From Dyadobacter beijingensis DSM 21582 (GTDB lineage: Bacteria; Bacteroidota; Bacteroidia; Cytophagales; Spirosomataceae), in the NCBI RefSeq assembly GCF_000382205.1, contig NZ_KB907786.1:186001-250000 (forward strand): DNA of 64,000 nt, read 5' to 3'. How positions within the stretch are numbered: position 1 is the stretch's first letter; every line of letters starts with the position of its first letter. Positions 33,193 to 41,779 of this stretch are shown here, one piece after another. A model generated the notes under the pieces. The model was given only the letters and a program-made list of their open reading frames with translations. It was not told where the DNA came from and ran no database searches. A program made the translations under genes and the position numbers.

Positions 33193-35682
33193 ATGAAAAA
33201 TCTGTTCTCCTGGCAACGTCTCTGGCCCCACCTGGTAGCTGTCATCGGCTTTATGATTTTGTCCATCGCTTACGTTTCGCCCGTGCTGCAAGGCAAGAAA
33301 CTGAGCGCGACCGACGAAATCCAGGCCAAAGGTGCTGCACGGGAAGTGATGGATTACAACAAGCAAACGGGGGAATGGTCGTGGTGGACGAATGGCATGT
33401 TCGCCGGGATGCCTTCTTACCTCGTCGCGGCGGATTACCCGACCAGCGTTTCGACGAAAATCGGCCAGGGGGTGAACAGGATTTTGCCCGCACCTGCCAG
33501 CTATTTCCTCATCGGTATGGTGAGCGCTTATGTGCTTTTTATCGTGCTCGGCGCCGGCGGATGGCTTTCGGCCATTGGCGCGGTGGCCTTTGCATTCTCA
33601 TGTTTTAACGTCATCAACCTCGAAGCCGGGCATATTTCGCAGGTGATCGCCATCATGTACGCGCCCGGCGTGCTGGCAGGGGTGATCCTCGCTTTCCGTC
33701 GCAGCTGGCTGGCCGGCGCGGCGTTGACGGCCTTCTTTATGTCGCTGGAATTATATGCCAACCACGTGCAAATCACTTATTATCTGGGGATTGGCATCGT
33801 GATCCTCGTGATCATGGAGAGTGTTTCGTATATCAAAAGCGGTAGGGTAAAAGAACTGACGCTCATCCTCGGCGGGCTGGTGCTGGCCGTGGTAGTGGCC
33901 GTTGGAACGCATACTACACGCCTTTGGAATGCTTATGATTATACCAAGGAAACGATCCGTGGGAAGTCGGAACTGAGGTCTGCCGCCAAGAACGGCGCGG
34001 AGAAACAGGGAAGCGGGCTGGACAAGGAATATGCATTTACATACAGTTTCGGCGTAGGCGAGCTGCTTACATTGGTGATCCCAAATGCCTATGGCGGCGC
34101 GTCATACGGCCCGGTTTCCAACACTTCGGAGACTTACAAAACACTGACAGGCCGCGGTGTGGACGCATCCACAGCCCAGAATATCGTGCAGCAGCTGCCG
34201 CTTTACTGGGGCGACCAGCCGATCATGGGCGGGCCGAACTACATCGGGGCTATCGTGTTTTTCCTCTTCGTGCTCGGATTATTTATTGTTAAAAATCCAT
34301 TGAAATACTGGGCCGCGGGTGTGGTCTTACTATACATCATCTGGTCGCTCGGGAAGAGTCTTTCAGGCATCAACTACCTGTTTTTCGATTATTTCCCGAT
34401 GTTCAACAAGTTCAGGGCGATGACGATGGTGGTTTCGCTGGCACAGCTGCTGATGGTGCTCGTGGGCATATTGGCATTGTCGACGCTCGCGCAGAAGAAG
34501 CTAACGGTCAAGGAGTTCCAGAAGCCGTTCCTGATCTCGGTCGGCATTACCGGCGGGCTCATGCTTATCATGGCATTGCTGCCTGGGGTGTTTTTCAGTT
34601 TCAAAGGGAACAACGACGCGCAATTTGCCCAGCAGTTTGCGCAAATGGCACAGGATCAGGCATTCGGTCAGCAGATGATGAATTCGGTCATTCAGGACCG
34701 CGAAGGCCTGATGAAAAGCGACGCCATCCGAAGCCTGATTTTCATCGCATTGGCCGCAGGGCTCATGTGGTTTTTTGTGCAGGATAAAATCAAACCCGTG
34801 CTGTTCTCCGGTGTCCTGCTCATACTGGTTATTTTCGACCTGTTTGGAATAGACAAACGCTATCTTAACAACGAGGATTTCGTAACCGCGTACGTGGCAC
34901 AGGGCAATACCACGCCTTCGCCGGCCGACGAGCAGATCCTCCGCGATACCGATCCCGACTACCGGGTGTACGACCTGGCTTCTCAGGGCGGACCTTTCAA
35001 TAGCGCGCAAGCATCGTATTTCCACAAATCGCTGGGCGGGTACCACGCCGCGAAAATGCGCCGCTACCAGGAACTGTTTGAAAACCAGCTGGCTAGCGAT
35101 AAGCCGAACATGGAAATCCTGAACATGCTGAATGCGAAATATTTCATCACGCCGGACCAGCAGGGCAACAAAGTCGCCCAGCCCAACCCGCAGGCCTACG
35201 GCCACGCGTGGTTTGTGAAATCGTATAAACTGGTGCCTGACGCAGACGCCGAAATGGCCGCTTTGCGCTCGGTGAACCTCCGCGAGGAAGCCGTTGTAGA
35301 TCAGCGTTTTGCCAAAGAACTGAACGGTTTGAAAATCGGTACGGATTCGACGGCCAGGATCAGCCTGATTTCCTACAAGCCAAACGAGCTGGTTTATGAA
35401 ACGAGTGCGAATGGCGACGGCCTGGCCGTGTTCTCGGAAATTTACTACAACGTCCGGAACGAATGGCAGGTGACGATCGACGACAAGCCGGCCGACATGC
35501 TGCGTGCGAACTACGTCCTGCGTGCATTGCGCGTGCCAGCAGGCAAGCATACGATCAAATTCCGCTTCGAGCCGACGTCCGTGGATACTGGTAAAAAAGT
35601 GGATCTGGTAGCGTCATTGCTGCTCGTGGGCCTCGTGGCAGGCGCTGTATTTGTGGAATCAAAAAGAAAAAAATCTGCCTGA
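33193..35682 (+). CDS. YfhO family membrane protein
   Basis: 829 residues. About 12 membrane helices in residues 10-560, with a large extracytoplasmic C-terminal part (residues 580-800) and a final helix (VDLVASLLLVGLVAGAVF). The pattern GMPSYLVAADYP, LELYANHVQITYYLG and FSEIYYNVRNEWQVTIDDKP is typical of YfhO, a large membrane protein proposed to act in glycosyl transfer to envelope polymers (family knowledge from Gram-positives; the function here is unknown). It is followed 2 bp later by the YfiT-like gene. Confidence 0.88.
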   Translation: MKNLFSWQRLWPHLVAVIGFMILSIAYVSPVLQGKKLSATDEIQAKGAAREVMDYNKQTGEWSWWTNGMFAGMPSYLVAADYPTSVSTKIGQGVNRILPAPASYFLIGMVSAYVLFIVLGAGGWLSAIGAVAFAFSCFNVINLEAGHISQVIAIMYAPGVLAGVILAFRRSWLAGAALTAFFMSLELYANHVQITYYLGIGIVILVIMESVSYIKSGRVKELTLILGGLVLAVVVAVGTHTTRLWNAYDYTKETIRGKSELRSAAKNGAEKQGSGLDKEYAFTYSFGVGELLTLVIPNAYGGASYGPVSNTSETYKTLTGRGVDASTAQNIVQQLPLYWGDQPIMGGPNYIGAIVFFLFVLGLFIVKNPLKYWAAGVVLLYIIWSLGKSLSGINYLFFDYFPMFNKFRAMTMVVSLAQLLMVLVGILALSTLAQKKLTVKEFQKPFLISVGITGGLMLIMALLPGVFFSFKGNNDAQFAQQFAQMAQDQAFGQQMMNSVIQDREGLMKSDAIRSLIFIALAAGLMWFFVQDKIKPVLFSGVLLILVIFDLFGIDKRYLNNEDFVTAYVAQGNTTPSPADEQILRDTDPDYRVYDLASQGGPFNSAQASYFHKSLGGYHAAKMRRYQELFENQLASDKPNMEILNMLNAKYFITPDQQGNKVAQPNPQAYGHAWFVKSYKLVPDADAEMAALRSVNLREEAVVDQRFAKELNGLKIGTDSTARISLISYKPNELVYETSANGDGLAVFSEIYYNVRNEWQVTIDDKPADMLRANYVLRALRVPAGKHTIKFRFEPTSVDTGKKVDLVASLLLVGLVAGAVFVESKRKKSA

Positions 35683-35684
35683 CG

Positions 35685-36212
35685 ATGACCGATCGCCGCT
35701 ATCCCATTGGTCCCATTGCCTTGAAGGACACTTATTCCGACGGGGAGGTGCAGGATTTTATCCGCATTATCGCCGAAATCCCGGCGGAATACCGCAAGCG
35801 CGTCGCCCATCTTTCGGATGAGGACTTGCTCAAAACCTACCGTGAAGGCAGCTGGAACATCCGGCAGCTCATCCACCACGTGGCCGACCTGCAATTTGTG
35901 CATTACCTGCGCATGAAAAAGGCCATCACCGAGCCGGATTACGACGAAGTGACGATGATTGACATGAACGCCTGGGCCTTCACGCCCGACTCGCTGAATA
36001 TACCTGTGGAGTCGTCGCTCGCCATTTTCGAGGGCACGCATGCGCGTTACGCGTACCTGGCAGGTACACTCACCGACGAGCAATTCGCGAGAAGATACTA
36101 TCATCCGGCCCGCAAACTCTGGTTTGACCAGAAACAGGCGCTGGCGATGTCGGTATGGCACGTGCGGCACCATCTGGCACATATTGATCTGGCATTGGGG
36201 AATATTGATTAG
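35685..36212 (+). CDS. YfiT-like DinB-fold metal-dependent transferase
   Basis: 175 residues with the YfiT start RYPIGPIALKDTYSD. It has the DinB four-helix fold with metal-binding histidines in IRQLIHHVADLQFVH and VRHHLAHIDLAL. The family includes bacillithiol S-transferases and related hydrolases that detoxify electrophiles. The ATG is 2 bp after the YfhO stop, so the two genes are co-transcribed, although their functions look unrelated. Confidence 0.88.
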   Translation: MTDRRYPIGPIALKDTYSDGEVQDFIRIIAEIPAEYRKRVAHLSDEDLLKTYREGSWNIRQLIHHVADLQFVHYLRMKKAITEPDYDEVTMIDMNAWAFTPDSLNIPVESSLAIFEGTHARYAYLAGTLTDEQFARRYYHPARKLWFDQKQALAMSVWHVRHHLAHIDLALGNID

Positions 36213-36370
36213 TTCAATAGTCATCAAGACTGAGTTTGTCGTGATTGCCCTCCCTCGGATGAATCTGTCGGGAATGGATCGAGTTTCGTAAAATGATGGA
36301 TGTTTTGCGGTAGTATTTGCGTTCGCGGTCTTTTTGAACGTGAAATGTCCTTCAAATCTCCATTCTGAAT

Positions 36371-37126
36371 ATGAAATCCAGCTTTCTTTCGACGGTACTT
36401 TTGCTCGTAGTATCCGTCAGTACATTTGCGCAGCATAAACTTGGCATTGTCTTTATCGGCAACAGCATTACCCAGGGTAAGGGCGGCGATGACGGTGTAC
36501 CGCCGCCGACGCATGCCGTCGATTACCTGAAAGCGCAAAAGGGTGTGGAAGATGTGGCTTATGTCAATGTCGGCCGGAGCGGCTCTACGACCGTGGATTG
36601 GCTGCCGGGAACGGGCAAATACTTTACATTGGCTACGACCGCGGCGGATAGTTTGTTTCAGCAAAAGGACCACCAGCTGCTTTTCTCCATGAAGCTCGGC
36701 ACGAACGACAGTGCCATTCAGGGCCCCAACGGCGCGCCGGTTTCGAAGGAAGATTACAAAAAGAACGTGCAGACGATCGTTTCCGAACTGCTGAAACGCT
36801 ACCCCGGCAGCAAGGTGATTATTCACCACCCGATCTGGTATAGTACCAACACCTACAACCGTTCCAAGTACCTCGCCGAAGGCCTCGCCCGTCTGCAGAC
36901 CTACGTCCCCGAGCTCGATGCATTGATTTCGGAATACCAATCCACCGATCCCGGTCGCGTTTTCAAAGGGGATACCAAGGCATTCAAATACTTCAAAAAG
37001 CATCACGTCGCATTATTTAAGCCTGAAAACGGCCAGCAGGGCGTGTTTTACCTGCATCCCAATGTGGAAGGCGTAAAGGTGCTCGGCGAGTTCTGGGGCA
37101 AGGCGATCAAGAAGAAATTGCTGTGA
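36371..37126 (+). CDS. Exported SGNH/GDSL hydrolase
   Basis: 251 residues with a signal peptide (LLLVVSVSTFAQ). The SGNH blocks are IVFIGNSITQG (nucleophile Ser), VNVGRSGSTT (Gly), MKLGTNDS (Asn) and GVFYLHPNVEGVK (His). In the last block the usual Asp two residues before the His (DxxH) is Phe (FYLH), so the acid of the triad is missing, as in some dyad members. It probably deacetylates or deacylates a sugar polymer; there is no cluster context. Confidence 0.85.
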   Translation: MKSSFLSTVLLLVVSVSTFAQHKLGIVFIGNSITQGKGGDDGVPPPTHAVDYLKAQKGVEDVAYVNVGRSGSTTVDWLPGTGKYFTLATTAADSLFQQKDHQLLFSMKLGTNDSAIQGPNGAPVSKEDYKKNVQTIVSELLKRYPGSKVIIHHPIWYSTNTYNRSKYLAEGLARLQTYVPELDALISEYQSTDPGRVFKGDTKAFKYFKKHHVALFKPENGQQGVFYLHPNVEGVKVLGEFWGKAIKKKLL

Positions 37127-37154
37127 ATGGAAAAGTTAAGGCATCGCCATTGCT

Positions 37155-38258
37155 TCACCATAGCAATTCGTAATGCGTACTGCGGCCGCCTGACTCCGAT
37201 TTTTTCAATACGCCTTTCTCCACCAGGTCCTGGATGTCCCTGGTCGCCGTATCCTGCGATGATTTGACCATTTTTGCCCATTTGGAGGAAGACAGTTGGC
37301 CGAAAAACCCTTCCTGCATTTTATTGATCATGGTCCGCTGTCTTGCATTCAGCGCAGTAGAGGCATGTTTGTCCCAGAAATGCACCCGTTTCAGGACGGC
37401 ATCGAGCGTTGTCGCAGTGATTTTCATGGAGGCTTGCAGGCACAGGAGAAACCATTCCAGCCATGCGGTGATGTCCAGGTCGCCTTTTTGGGTCTTTTCC
37501 AGGATCGCGTAATACTCGTTTCGCTGCCTGCGGATCTGCGATGACATGCTGTAATAGCGTTGCGTACTGTCGTCTGCCCGCGCCAGCTGCATATCGGCGA
37601 TCGCACGCGCAATGCGGCCATTACCATCGTCGAACGGGTGGATCGTCACAAACCACAAATGCGCGATGCCCGATTTCAGGACGGCGTCCAGCCCCTGATC
37701 ATCATTGAACCATTGTGTGAAAAGCGCCATTTCCGCTTCCAATCTCGATGCGTCAGGCGCTTCAAAATGCACAATTTCTTTGCCCATAGCGCCCGAGACG
37801 ACCTGCATGGGGCCCTTTTCATGGTCGCGCCAGTTCCCGACCGTAATCTTGAACATCCCGCTGCGACCGCTGGGGAACAATGATGAATGCCATCCAAAAA
37901 GGCGGTCGGCCGTGAGCGGAGTTCCGTAACGCTGGGTCGCGTCGAGTATCATTTCCACCACGCCATCGACGTTCCTGTCGGATGGTATCAAACCGGCCAG
38001 TTCCAGGCCCAGCCGGCGCGCTACGGACGATCGCACCTGGTCTATATTGAGTATTTCACCCTCTATTTCAGACGATTTCAGCACATCCTCGGTCAGCGTT
38101 TGCAGGATAGCCTCTGTCTGCACGGAAAACCCGAGCGCTTCCATACGCCCCGATATTTTGCCTTGCATATAGCGCACCTGGCCCAGCACGGGCGATACAA
38201 TCGTTTCGTCCCAGTAGAAATTGGGCCATTGAGGGCGTTGATGGATGTAGCGGGGCAT
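37155..38258 (-). CDS. Fic family protein (DUF4172-type), canonical active site
   Basis: 367 residues. The N-terminal 90 residues resemble DUF4172 (RPQWPNFYWDE), and residues 55-65 hold the self-inhibitory motif SSEIEGEIL ([ST]xxxE[GN]). The Fic core near residue 215 has the complete active loop HPFDDGNGRIAR. The C-terminus (about 290-365) is a winged-helix part (ATRDIQDLVEKGVLKKSESGG). Fic enzymes usually transfer AMP from ATP to Ser, Thr or Tyr of a target protein. Two 29-bp repeats end 14 bp before its ATG, and the winged helix could bind them (inference). Confidence 0.9.
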   Translation of the reverse strand: MPRYIHQRPQWPNFYWDETIVSPVLGQVRYMQGKISGRMEALGFSVQTEAILQTLTEDVLKSSEIEGEILNIDQVRSSVARRLGLELAGLIPSDRNVDGVVEMILDATQRYGTPLTADRLFGWHSSLFPSGRSGMFKITVGNWRDHEKGPMQVVSGAMGKEIVHFEAPDASRLEAEMALFTQWFNDDQGLDAVLKSGIAHLWFVTIHPFDDGNGRIARAIADMQLARADDSTQRYYSMSSQIRRQRNEYYAILEKTQKGDLDITAWLEWFLLCLQASMKITATTLDAVLKRVHFWDKHASTALNARQRTMINKMQEGFFGQLSSSKWAKMVKSSQDTATRDIQDLVEKGVLKKSESGGRSTHYELLW

Positions 38259-38271
38259 AAGTGTCGGCTTT

Positions 38272-38333
38272 TGCGGTGAATATACGATTTATTCTCCGCA
38301 AATATGCGGTGAATATACGATTTATTCTCCGCA
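38272..38333. repeat. Two identical 29-bp imperfect palindromes upstream of the Fic gene
   Basis: 38272-38300 and 38305-38333 are identical, with a 33-bp period (4 bp apart). Each is a near-palindrome: GCGGTGAATA pairs with TATTCTCCGC apart from one mismatch. They occupy the promoter/leader of the Fic gene at 38258, which suggests operator sites rather than a CRISPR, as there are only two units. Confidence 0.75.
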
Positions 38334-38362
38334 TTGAATCATCAAAGCTGCTGAATCAGCGC

Positions 38363-38869
38363 TTAATCTTTCCGTACGGGCCGTAACCCTTTTATCGCCT
38401 GCGTGCCGATTGAAGGGCTTTTGGCGGGAATGGAAAGTAATTTTTCCGGCATTTCGGGTTCGATGTATTCCCGGTAGCCCGAGAGGTAGCGATTGATGAT
38501 GAAATCCTCTTCGCGATCGAACCCAATGGATGGCTGGTTGATGAATGCGGAAATGTTATAGAGCTTTTTATGCCAGATCAGGGCGTTGAGATTGCCGTCG
38601 AAATGGTAGTGGTTTTCAAAACCGCGGTCGAATTTGAAGACGACAGGCTTACCGGCATTGGCGAGCAGGCTCTCGGGCGTACCCGTGAGCGTGATGGGAA
38701 TGTAGGTTTTCTTGTCGTAAATAAATCCGCCGTGGGTGTTTTTGATATATTCCCGCATTTGTCGCGGGGCGTCGCCTACGAGCAGCACGTCCACCAGCAG
38801 GATCGCCTCGGCGGCGTAAAACTGTCCGGGATTCTGGATCAGCGGGAGTTGGGAGATTCGGATCATCAT
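38363..38869 (-). CDS. Protein of unknown function downstream of the Tyr-type Fic gene
   Basis: 168 residues, not recognised. No signal peptide, no membrane segment; mixed alpha/beta with the segments EAILLVDVLLVGDAPRQMR, GGFIYDKKTYIPITLTG and FDRGFENHYHFDGNL. The pattern suggests a soluble fold of moderate size. It begins 15 bp after the Fic stop at 38885 on the same strand, so the two probably form one transcription unit. Whether it is a partner or target of that Fic protein is unknown. A second ATG lies one codon in. Confidence 0.65.
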   Translation of the reverse strand: MMIRISQLPLIQNPGQFYAAEAILLVDVLLVGDAPRQMREYIKNTHGGFIYDKKTYIPITLTGTPESLLANAGKPVVFKFDRGFENHYHFDGNLNALIWHKKLYNISAFINQPSIGFDREEDFIINRYLSGYREYIEPEMPEKLLSIPAKSPSIGTQAIKGLRPVRKD

Positions 38870-38884
38870 ATTATTTTTTCACTT

Positions 38885-39955
38885 TCAGGATTGCAAAATC
38901 CTAATCAGGTCTTCATTTAAATAGTAAACTTCTTTGCCTTCTCTCCGCGGGGCCAATATCCTTGCTTTCACAAGTTCGTCCGTATACTTGGTAATGGTCG
39001 TGCGCGATGACTTTGAAATGATATCCGCAAGTACTTTTGGTTTGCTATACGGCTGACTGTAAAGCGCTTCATTGATCTCCTTGCTGTACCATTTAATTTG
39101 TTGTTTGGCGTAAGACAACGTTTCAGCCATCTGATTCAAAATAGCATTAATGAGCTCGCTTGTAACGATGGCGGTCTTTTCCACAGCATCCAGCATAAAC
39201 AAAACCCAGGTTTTCCAGTCACCGCGCTGCGTTACGCTGGCCAGGTTGTAATAATAATCGTCTTTGTGCTGGATAATGTACTGCGAAAGGTACAACACAG
39301 GCTGCGTCAATAAGTTCTGGTTTACCAGGTATAGCAGGTTCAAAATTCGCCCTGTTCTTCCGTTCCCGTCTTGGAATGGGTAAATAGCTTCGAATTGATA
39401 ATGCGTAATGCACATTTTAAGAAGCGGGTCTGTCGGGAATCTGACGTCGTCATTCAAATACCCGATCAGGTTATCCATTAAATTTTCAACCACATTACTG
39501 CTTCTCGGCGGCGTGTAAATGGTTTCGCCTGTCCGAAACTCGCTTTCTCCTCGTTTGATAACAACAATTGCCTGCGGCGGGCGAAAGGCGGCAGTTGTGT
39601 CCTTTATTTGTCGGAAAATGCTTACGACCAGTTCATTGTCGATGCGGCGTTTGTTTAAAAGCTCGTGATAGCCTGTCCACAACGCCTCCCGGTACCTGAG
39701 CACCTCTTTGGTAGCAACGTCGGTCCTGTCTGCTCGGGTAGTATCGGATACGGCCATGTAAAGTTCATCCTCGGTAGTGAAGATATTCTCGATTTCCGTG
39801 GAAGTACGTGCCTCTTGCAATGCAACGGTATTGATGAGCATCAGCGGATTGGGAATGCGAAGCACATTGTAATTGACGGAAGCCAATGCACGCGAAGCGG
39901 TCACCAGTTTTCGAAGTATGTCCGGATCGTGTTCCACATCGGGTGGTGGGAGCAA
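38885..39955 (-). CDS. Fic family protein with Tyr in place of the catalytic His
   Basis: 356 residues. The inhibitory helix has TSTEIENIFTT ([ST]xxxE[GN], as in Shewanella-type Fic proteins) near residue 55. The active loop near residue 198 reads YPFQDGNGRTGR, where HPFxDGNGR is expected; the codon is TAC, one transition from His CAC. The remaining loop, including the Arg that contacts the nucleotide, is intact. The C-terminus (residues 260-355) carries a winged helix (ISKSSRTTITKYTDELVKARIL). Without His the general base is lost, so normal AMPylation seems unlikely; a changed reaction or a binding role is possible. The DNA is somewhat AT-richer than its neighbours. Confidence 0.86.
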   Translation of the reverse strand: MLPPPDVEHDPDILRKLVTASRALASVNYNVLRIPNPLMLINTVALQEARTSTEIENIFTTEDELYMAVSDTTRADRTDVATKEVLRYREALWTGYHELLNKRRIDNELVVSIFRQIKDTTAAFRPPQAIVVIKRGESEFRTGETIYTPPRSSNVVENLMDNLIGYLNDDVRFPTDPLLKMCITHYQFEAIYPFQDGNGRTGRILNLLYLVNQNLLTQPVLYLSQYIIQHKDDYYYNLASVTQRGDWKTWVLFMLDAVEKTAIVTSELINAILNQMAETLSYAKQQIKWYSKEINEALYSQPYSKPKVLADIISKSSRTTITKYTDELVKARILAPRREGKEVYYLNEDLIRILQS

Positions 39956-40000
39956 TGGGAGTGTGTGTAGGGCTGGTTACGATCGTACGGCTGCATTACG

Positions 40001-40100
40001 TGTCCAGTTTTTGGTTAAATATTGAACATGATGAGAATATATGTCCATTTTCTGAACAAAAAAAGCATCATGTCCAGCTTTCGCCAAAAAACCGAACATG
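40001..40100. promoter_or_regulatory. Array of TGTCC...GAACA half-sites upstream of the Tyr-type Fic gene
   Basis: TGTCCAG...GAACATG occurs twice as 30-bp units (40001-40030 and 40071-40100), with a shorter TGTCCA...GAACA at 40042-40058 between them. The half-sites are near inverted copies (TGTYC/GRACA). The array begins 45 bp upstream of the Fic ATG, so it is a probable operator region, possibly autoregulated through the protein's winged helix (inference). Confidence 0.5.
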
Positions 40101-40185
40101 AATTTTTCCATCATACCCATGGCGGAGTTGTGGAATATCCTCTAACTTGGGGACTTTCAAGTACCCCTTAAAGTACATTTCAGTA

Positions 40186-40554
40186 ATGGTAAAAACATAC
40201 AGATTTATCGCCCTGCTCGGCGATGGGCGTGAGCGGTTCAGCGATAAGGAGCTGGATGCGGAATGGCCTACCGAACCGATCGTGATCGATGCGTTCGGGT
40301 TTTCAGACGTTTACAGGTATTCGGGCGTCGTTTTCCTCAGTGAAGAATGGTTTGCGAAGTACAGCAAAAATTGGAACAACGATACGGCGGATATTGACAA
40401 GCTGCTCGTGAATTTGATCAAATATTCGGCGAAAGATGCGCATTCGGAGAATTTGACGAAAATTAAGGATTACCTCGCTTCGCCGCCCGAAACGGTCGCG
40501 GAAGCTGTCGCGCTCTGGAAAACTTTCTACGACCCTGCTTTAAAAACGATTTAA
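40186..40554 (+). CDS. Protein of unknown function
   Basis: 122 residues from the ATG at 40186; an in-frame start 39 bp earlier is less likely. The sequence MVKTYRFIALLGDGRERFSD continues with alternating charged and hydrophobic residues, no signal peptide and no membrane helix. It is not a family I recognise. Codon use and base composition match the surrounding genes, and a GC-rich hairpin follows the stop. It is divergent from the Fic gene and convergent with the aldo/keto reductase. Confidence 0.6.
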   Translation: MVKTYRFIALLGDGRERFSDKELDAEWPTEPIVIDAFGFSDVYRYSGVVFLSEEWFAKYSKNWNNDTADIDKLLVNLIKYSAKDAHSENLTKIKDYLASPPETVAEAVALWKTFYDPALKTI

Positions 40555-40597
40555 CGCATCTTTTTTCTTCCGGATTGAGACCCGGAGCGAGGGTTTC

Positions 40598-40633
40598 GGG
40601 CGCGCCGCTGGCGCTTGCTCGCGTTGCGCGCCC
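40598..40633. terminator. GC-rich hairpin between convergent genes
   Basis: GGGCGCGC (40598-40605) and GCGCGCCC (40626-40633) pair perfectly around a 20-nt loop that can fold further. GTTCTTTCTT follows, a weak T-run for the plus-strand gene. Confidence 0.45.
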
Positions 40634-40648
40634 GTTCTTTCTTCATTG

Positions 40649-41650
40649 TTAGTGGTTTACCATTTTCATGGCGCCTTCGCTGTATCGTTCGCCGGTATCG
40701 GGGAAGCGGGCTACCAGTTCGTCGATCGTTTGAAGGTCTTCCGCCGAGAGGCTTACTTCGATGGCGCCGGCGTTTTCTTCGAGGTATTTGTGCTTTTTCG
40801 TGCCGGGGATCGGGATAATGTCGTCGCCCTGCGCGAGTACCCATGCGAGCGCGAGCTGCGCGGGTGTGCATTGCTTGCCCGCAGCGATCTCCGCGAAGCC
40901 TTTTACGAGCTGGGCGTTGTTGTCGGCCACATTGTCCTGGTAGCGCGGCAGCGTTTTGCGAAAATCGTCATCGGCCAGGCTTTGGGTGTTTAATGTGTTG
41001 GTAACGAGCCCTCTGGCGAGCGGGGAATAGGGTACCAGTGAAATGCCCAGCTCGCGAACGGTGCCGAGGATGCCATTCTCCACATCCCGTGTGATCACCG
41101 AATATTCGCTTTGCAATGCGGCAATGGGATGCACGGCGTGGGCCTTACGGATGGACGCCGCGGATGCCTCGCTCAGGCCGAGGTAACGCACTTTCCCTTC
41201 TTTCACGAGCTCCGCCATGGCGCCTACCATTTCTTCCACGGGCACATTCGGGTCCACGCGGTGAGCATAATAAAGGTCGATAGTGTCGATTTTGAGCCGT
41301 TTCAGGCTGTCTTCAACGGCTACTTTCATCCACGCGGGCGAGCCGTCGAACCACGCGCCGGCAGAATTGCGGGGTGCATTCACATTCTCGCCATACCGGA
41401 AGCCGAATTTCGTGGCGATGAATATCTTGCTGCGGTTGGGTACCAGTACCTGCGAGATCAGCTTTTCGTTCTCGCCGTTGGCATACATATCGGCAGTATC
41501 CCAGAAATTAATGCCCAGGTCGAGGGCGCGGTGCAGCGTGGCAATGCTCTCGGCGTCGTCGGTGGGGCCGTACGCGAAGCTCATGCCCATGCAGCCAAGC
41601 CCGATGGCCGATAGTTTTTCGTCTGTTGTTCCAAGGTTTCTGTATTTCAT
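40649..41650 (-). CDS. Aldo/keto reductase
   Basis: 333 residues from the ATG at 41650 ([25 protein letters not shown] is the canonical family start; the frame extends 24 codons upstream into unrelated text). Catalytic residues are Asp and Tyr in [14 protein letters not shown], Lys in FIATKFGF and His in [14 protein letters not shown] contacts are near [17 protein letters not shown]. It reduces aldehydes or ketones of unknown identity. Its neighbour 129 bp upstream, on the same strand, is an AraC-type regulator. Confidence 0.93.
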   Translation of the reverse strand: MKYRNLGTTDEKLSAIGLGCMGMSFAYGPTDDAESIATLHRALDLGINFWDTADMYANGENEKLISQVLVPNRSKIFIATKFGFRYGENVNAPRNSAGAWFDGSPAWMKVAVEDSLKRLKIDTIDLYYAHRVDPNVPVEEMVGAMAELVKEGKVRYLGLSEASAASIRKAHAVHPIAALQSEYSVITRDVENGILGTVRELGISLVPYSPLARGLVTNTLNTQSLADDDFRKTLPRYQDNVADNNAQLVKGFAEIAAGKQCTPAQLALAWVLAQGDDIIPIPGTKKHKYLEENAGAIEVSLSAEDLQTIDELVARFPDTGERYSEGAMKMVNH

Positions 41651-41779
41651 TTCTCTGTTGGCTGTCGGCCGCTTCCGGCCGGGTTGAACAATGGATTCAT
41701 GCAGGTGATCCTGACAATACAAAGCTACCTTGCTGCGCGCGCAGTCATTTTATAGTATTCAAACAGATCTTTATAAAAA

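Noticed and set aside
38272..38333. CRISPR array
   Set aside because: Only two units with a 4-bp gap, internal symmetry and no cas genes; better read as operators.
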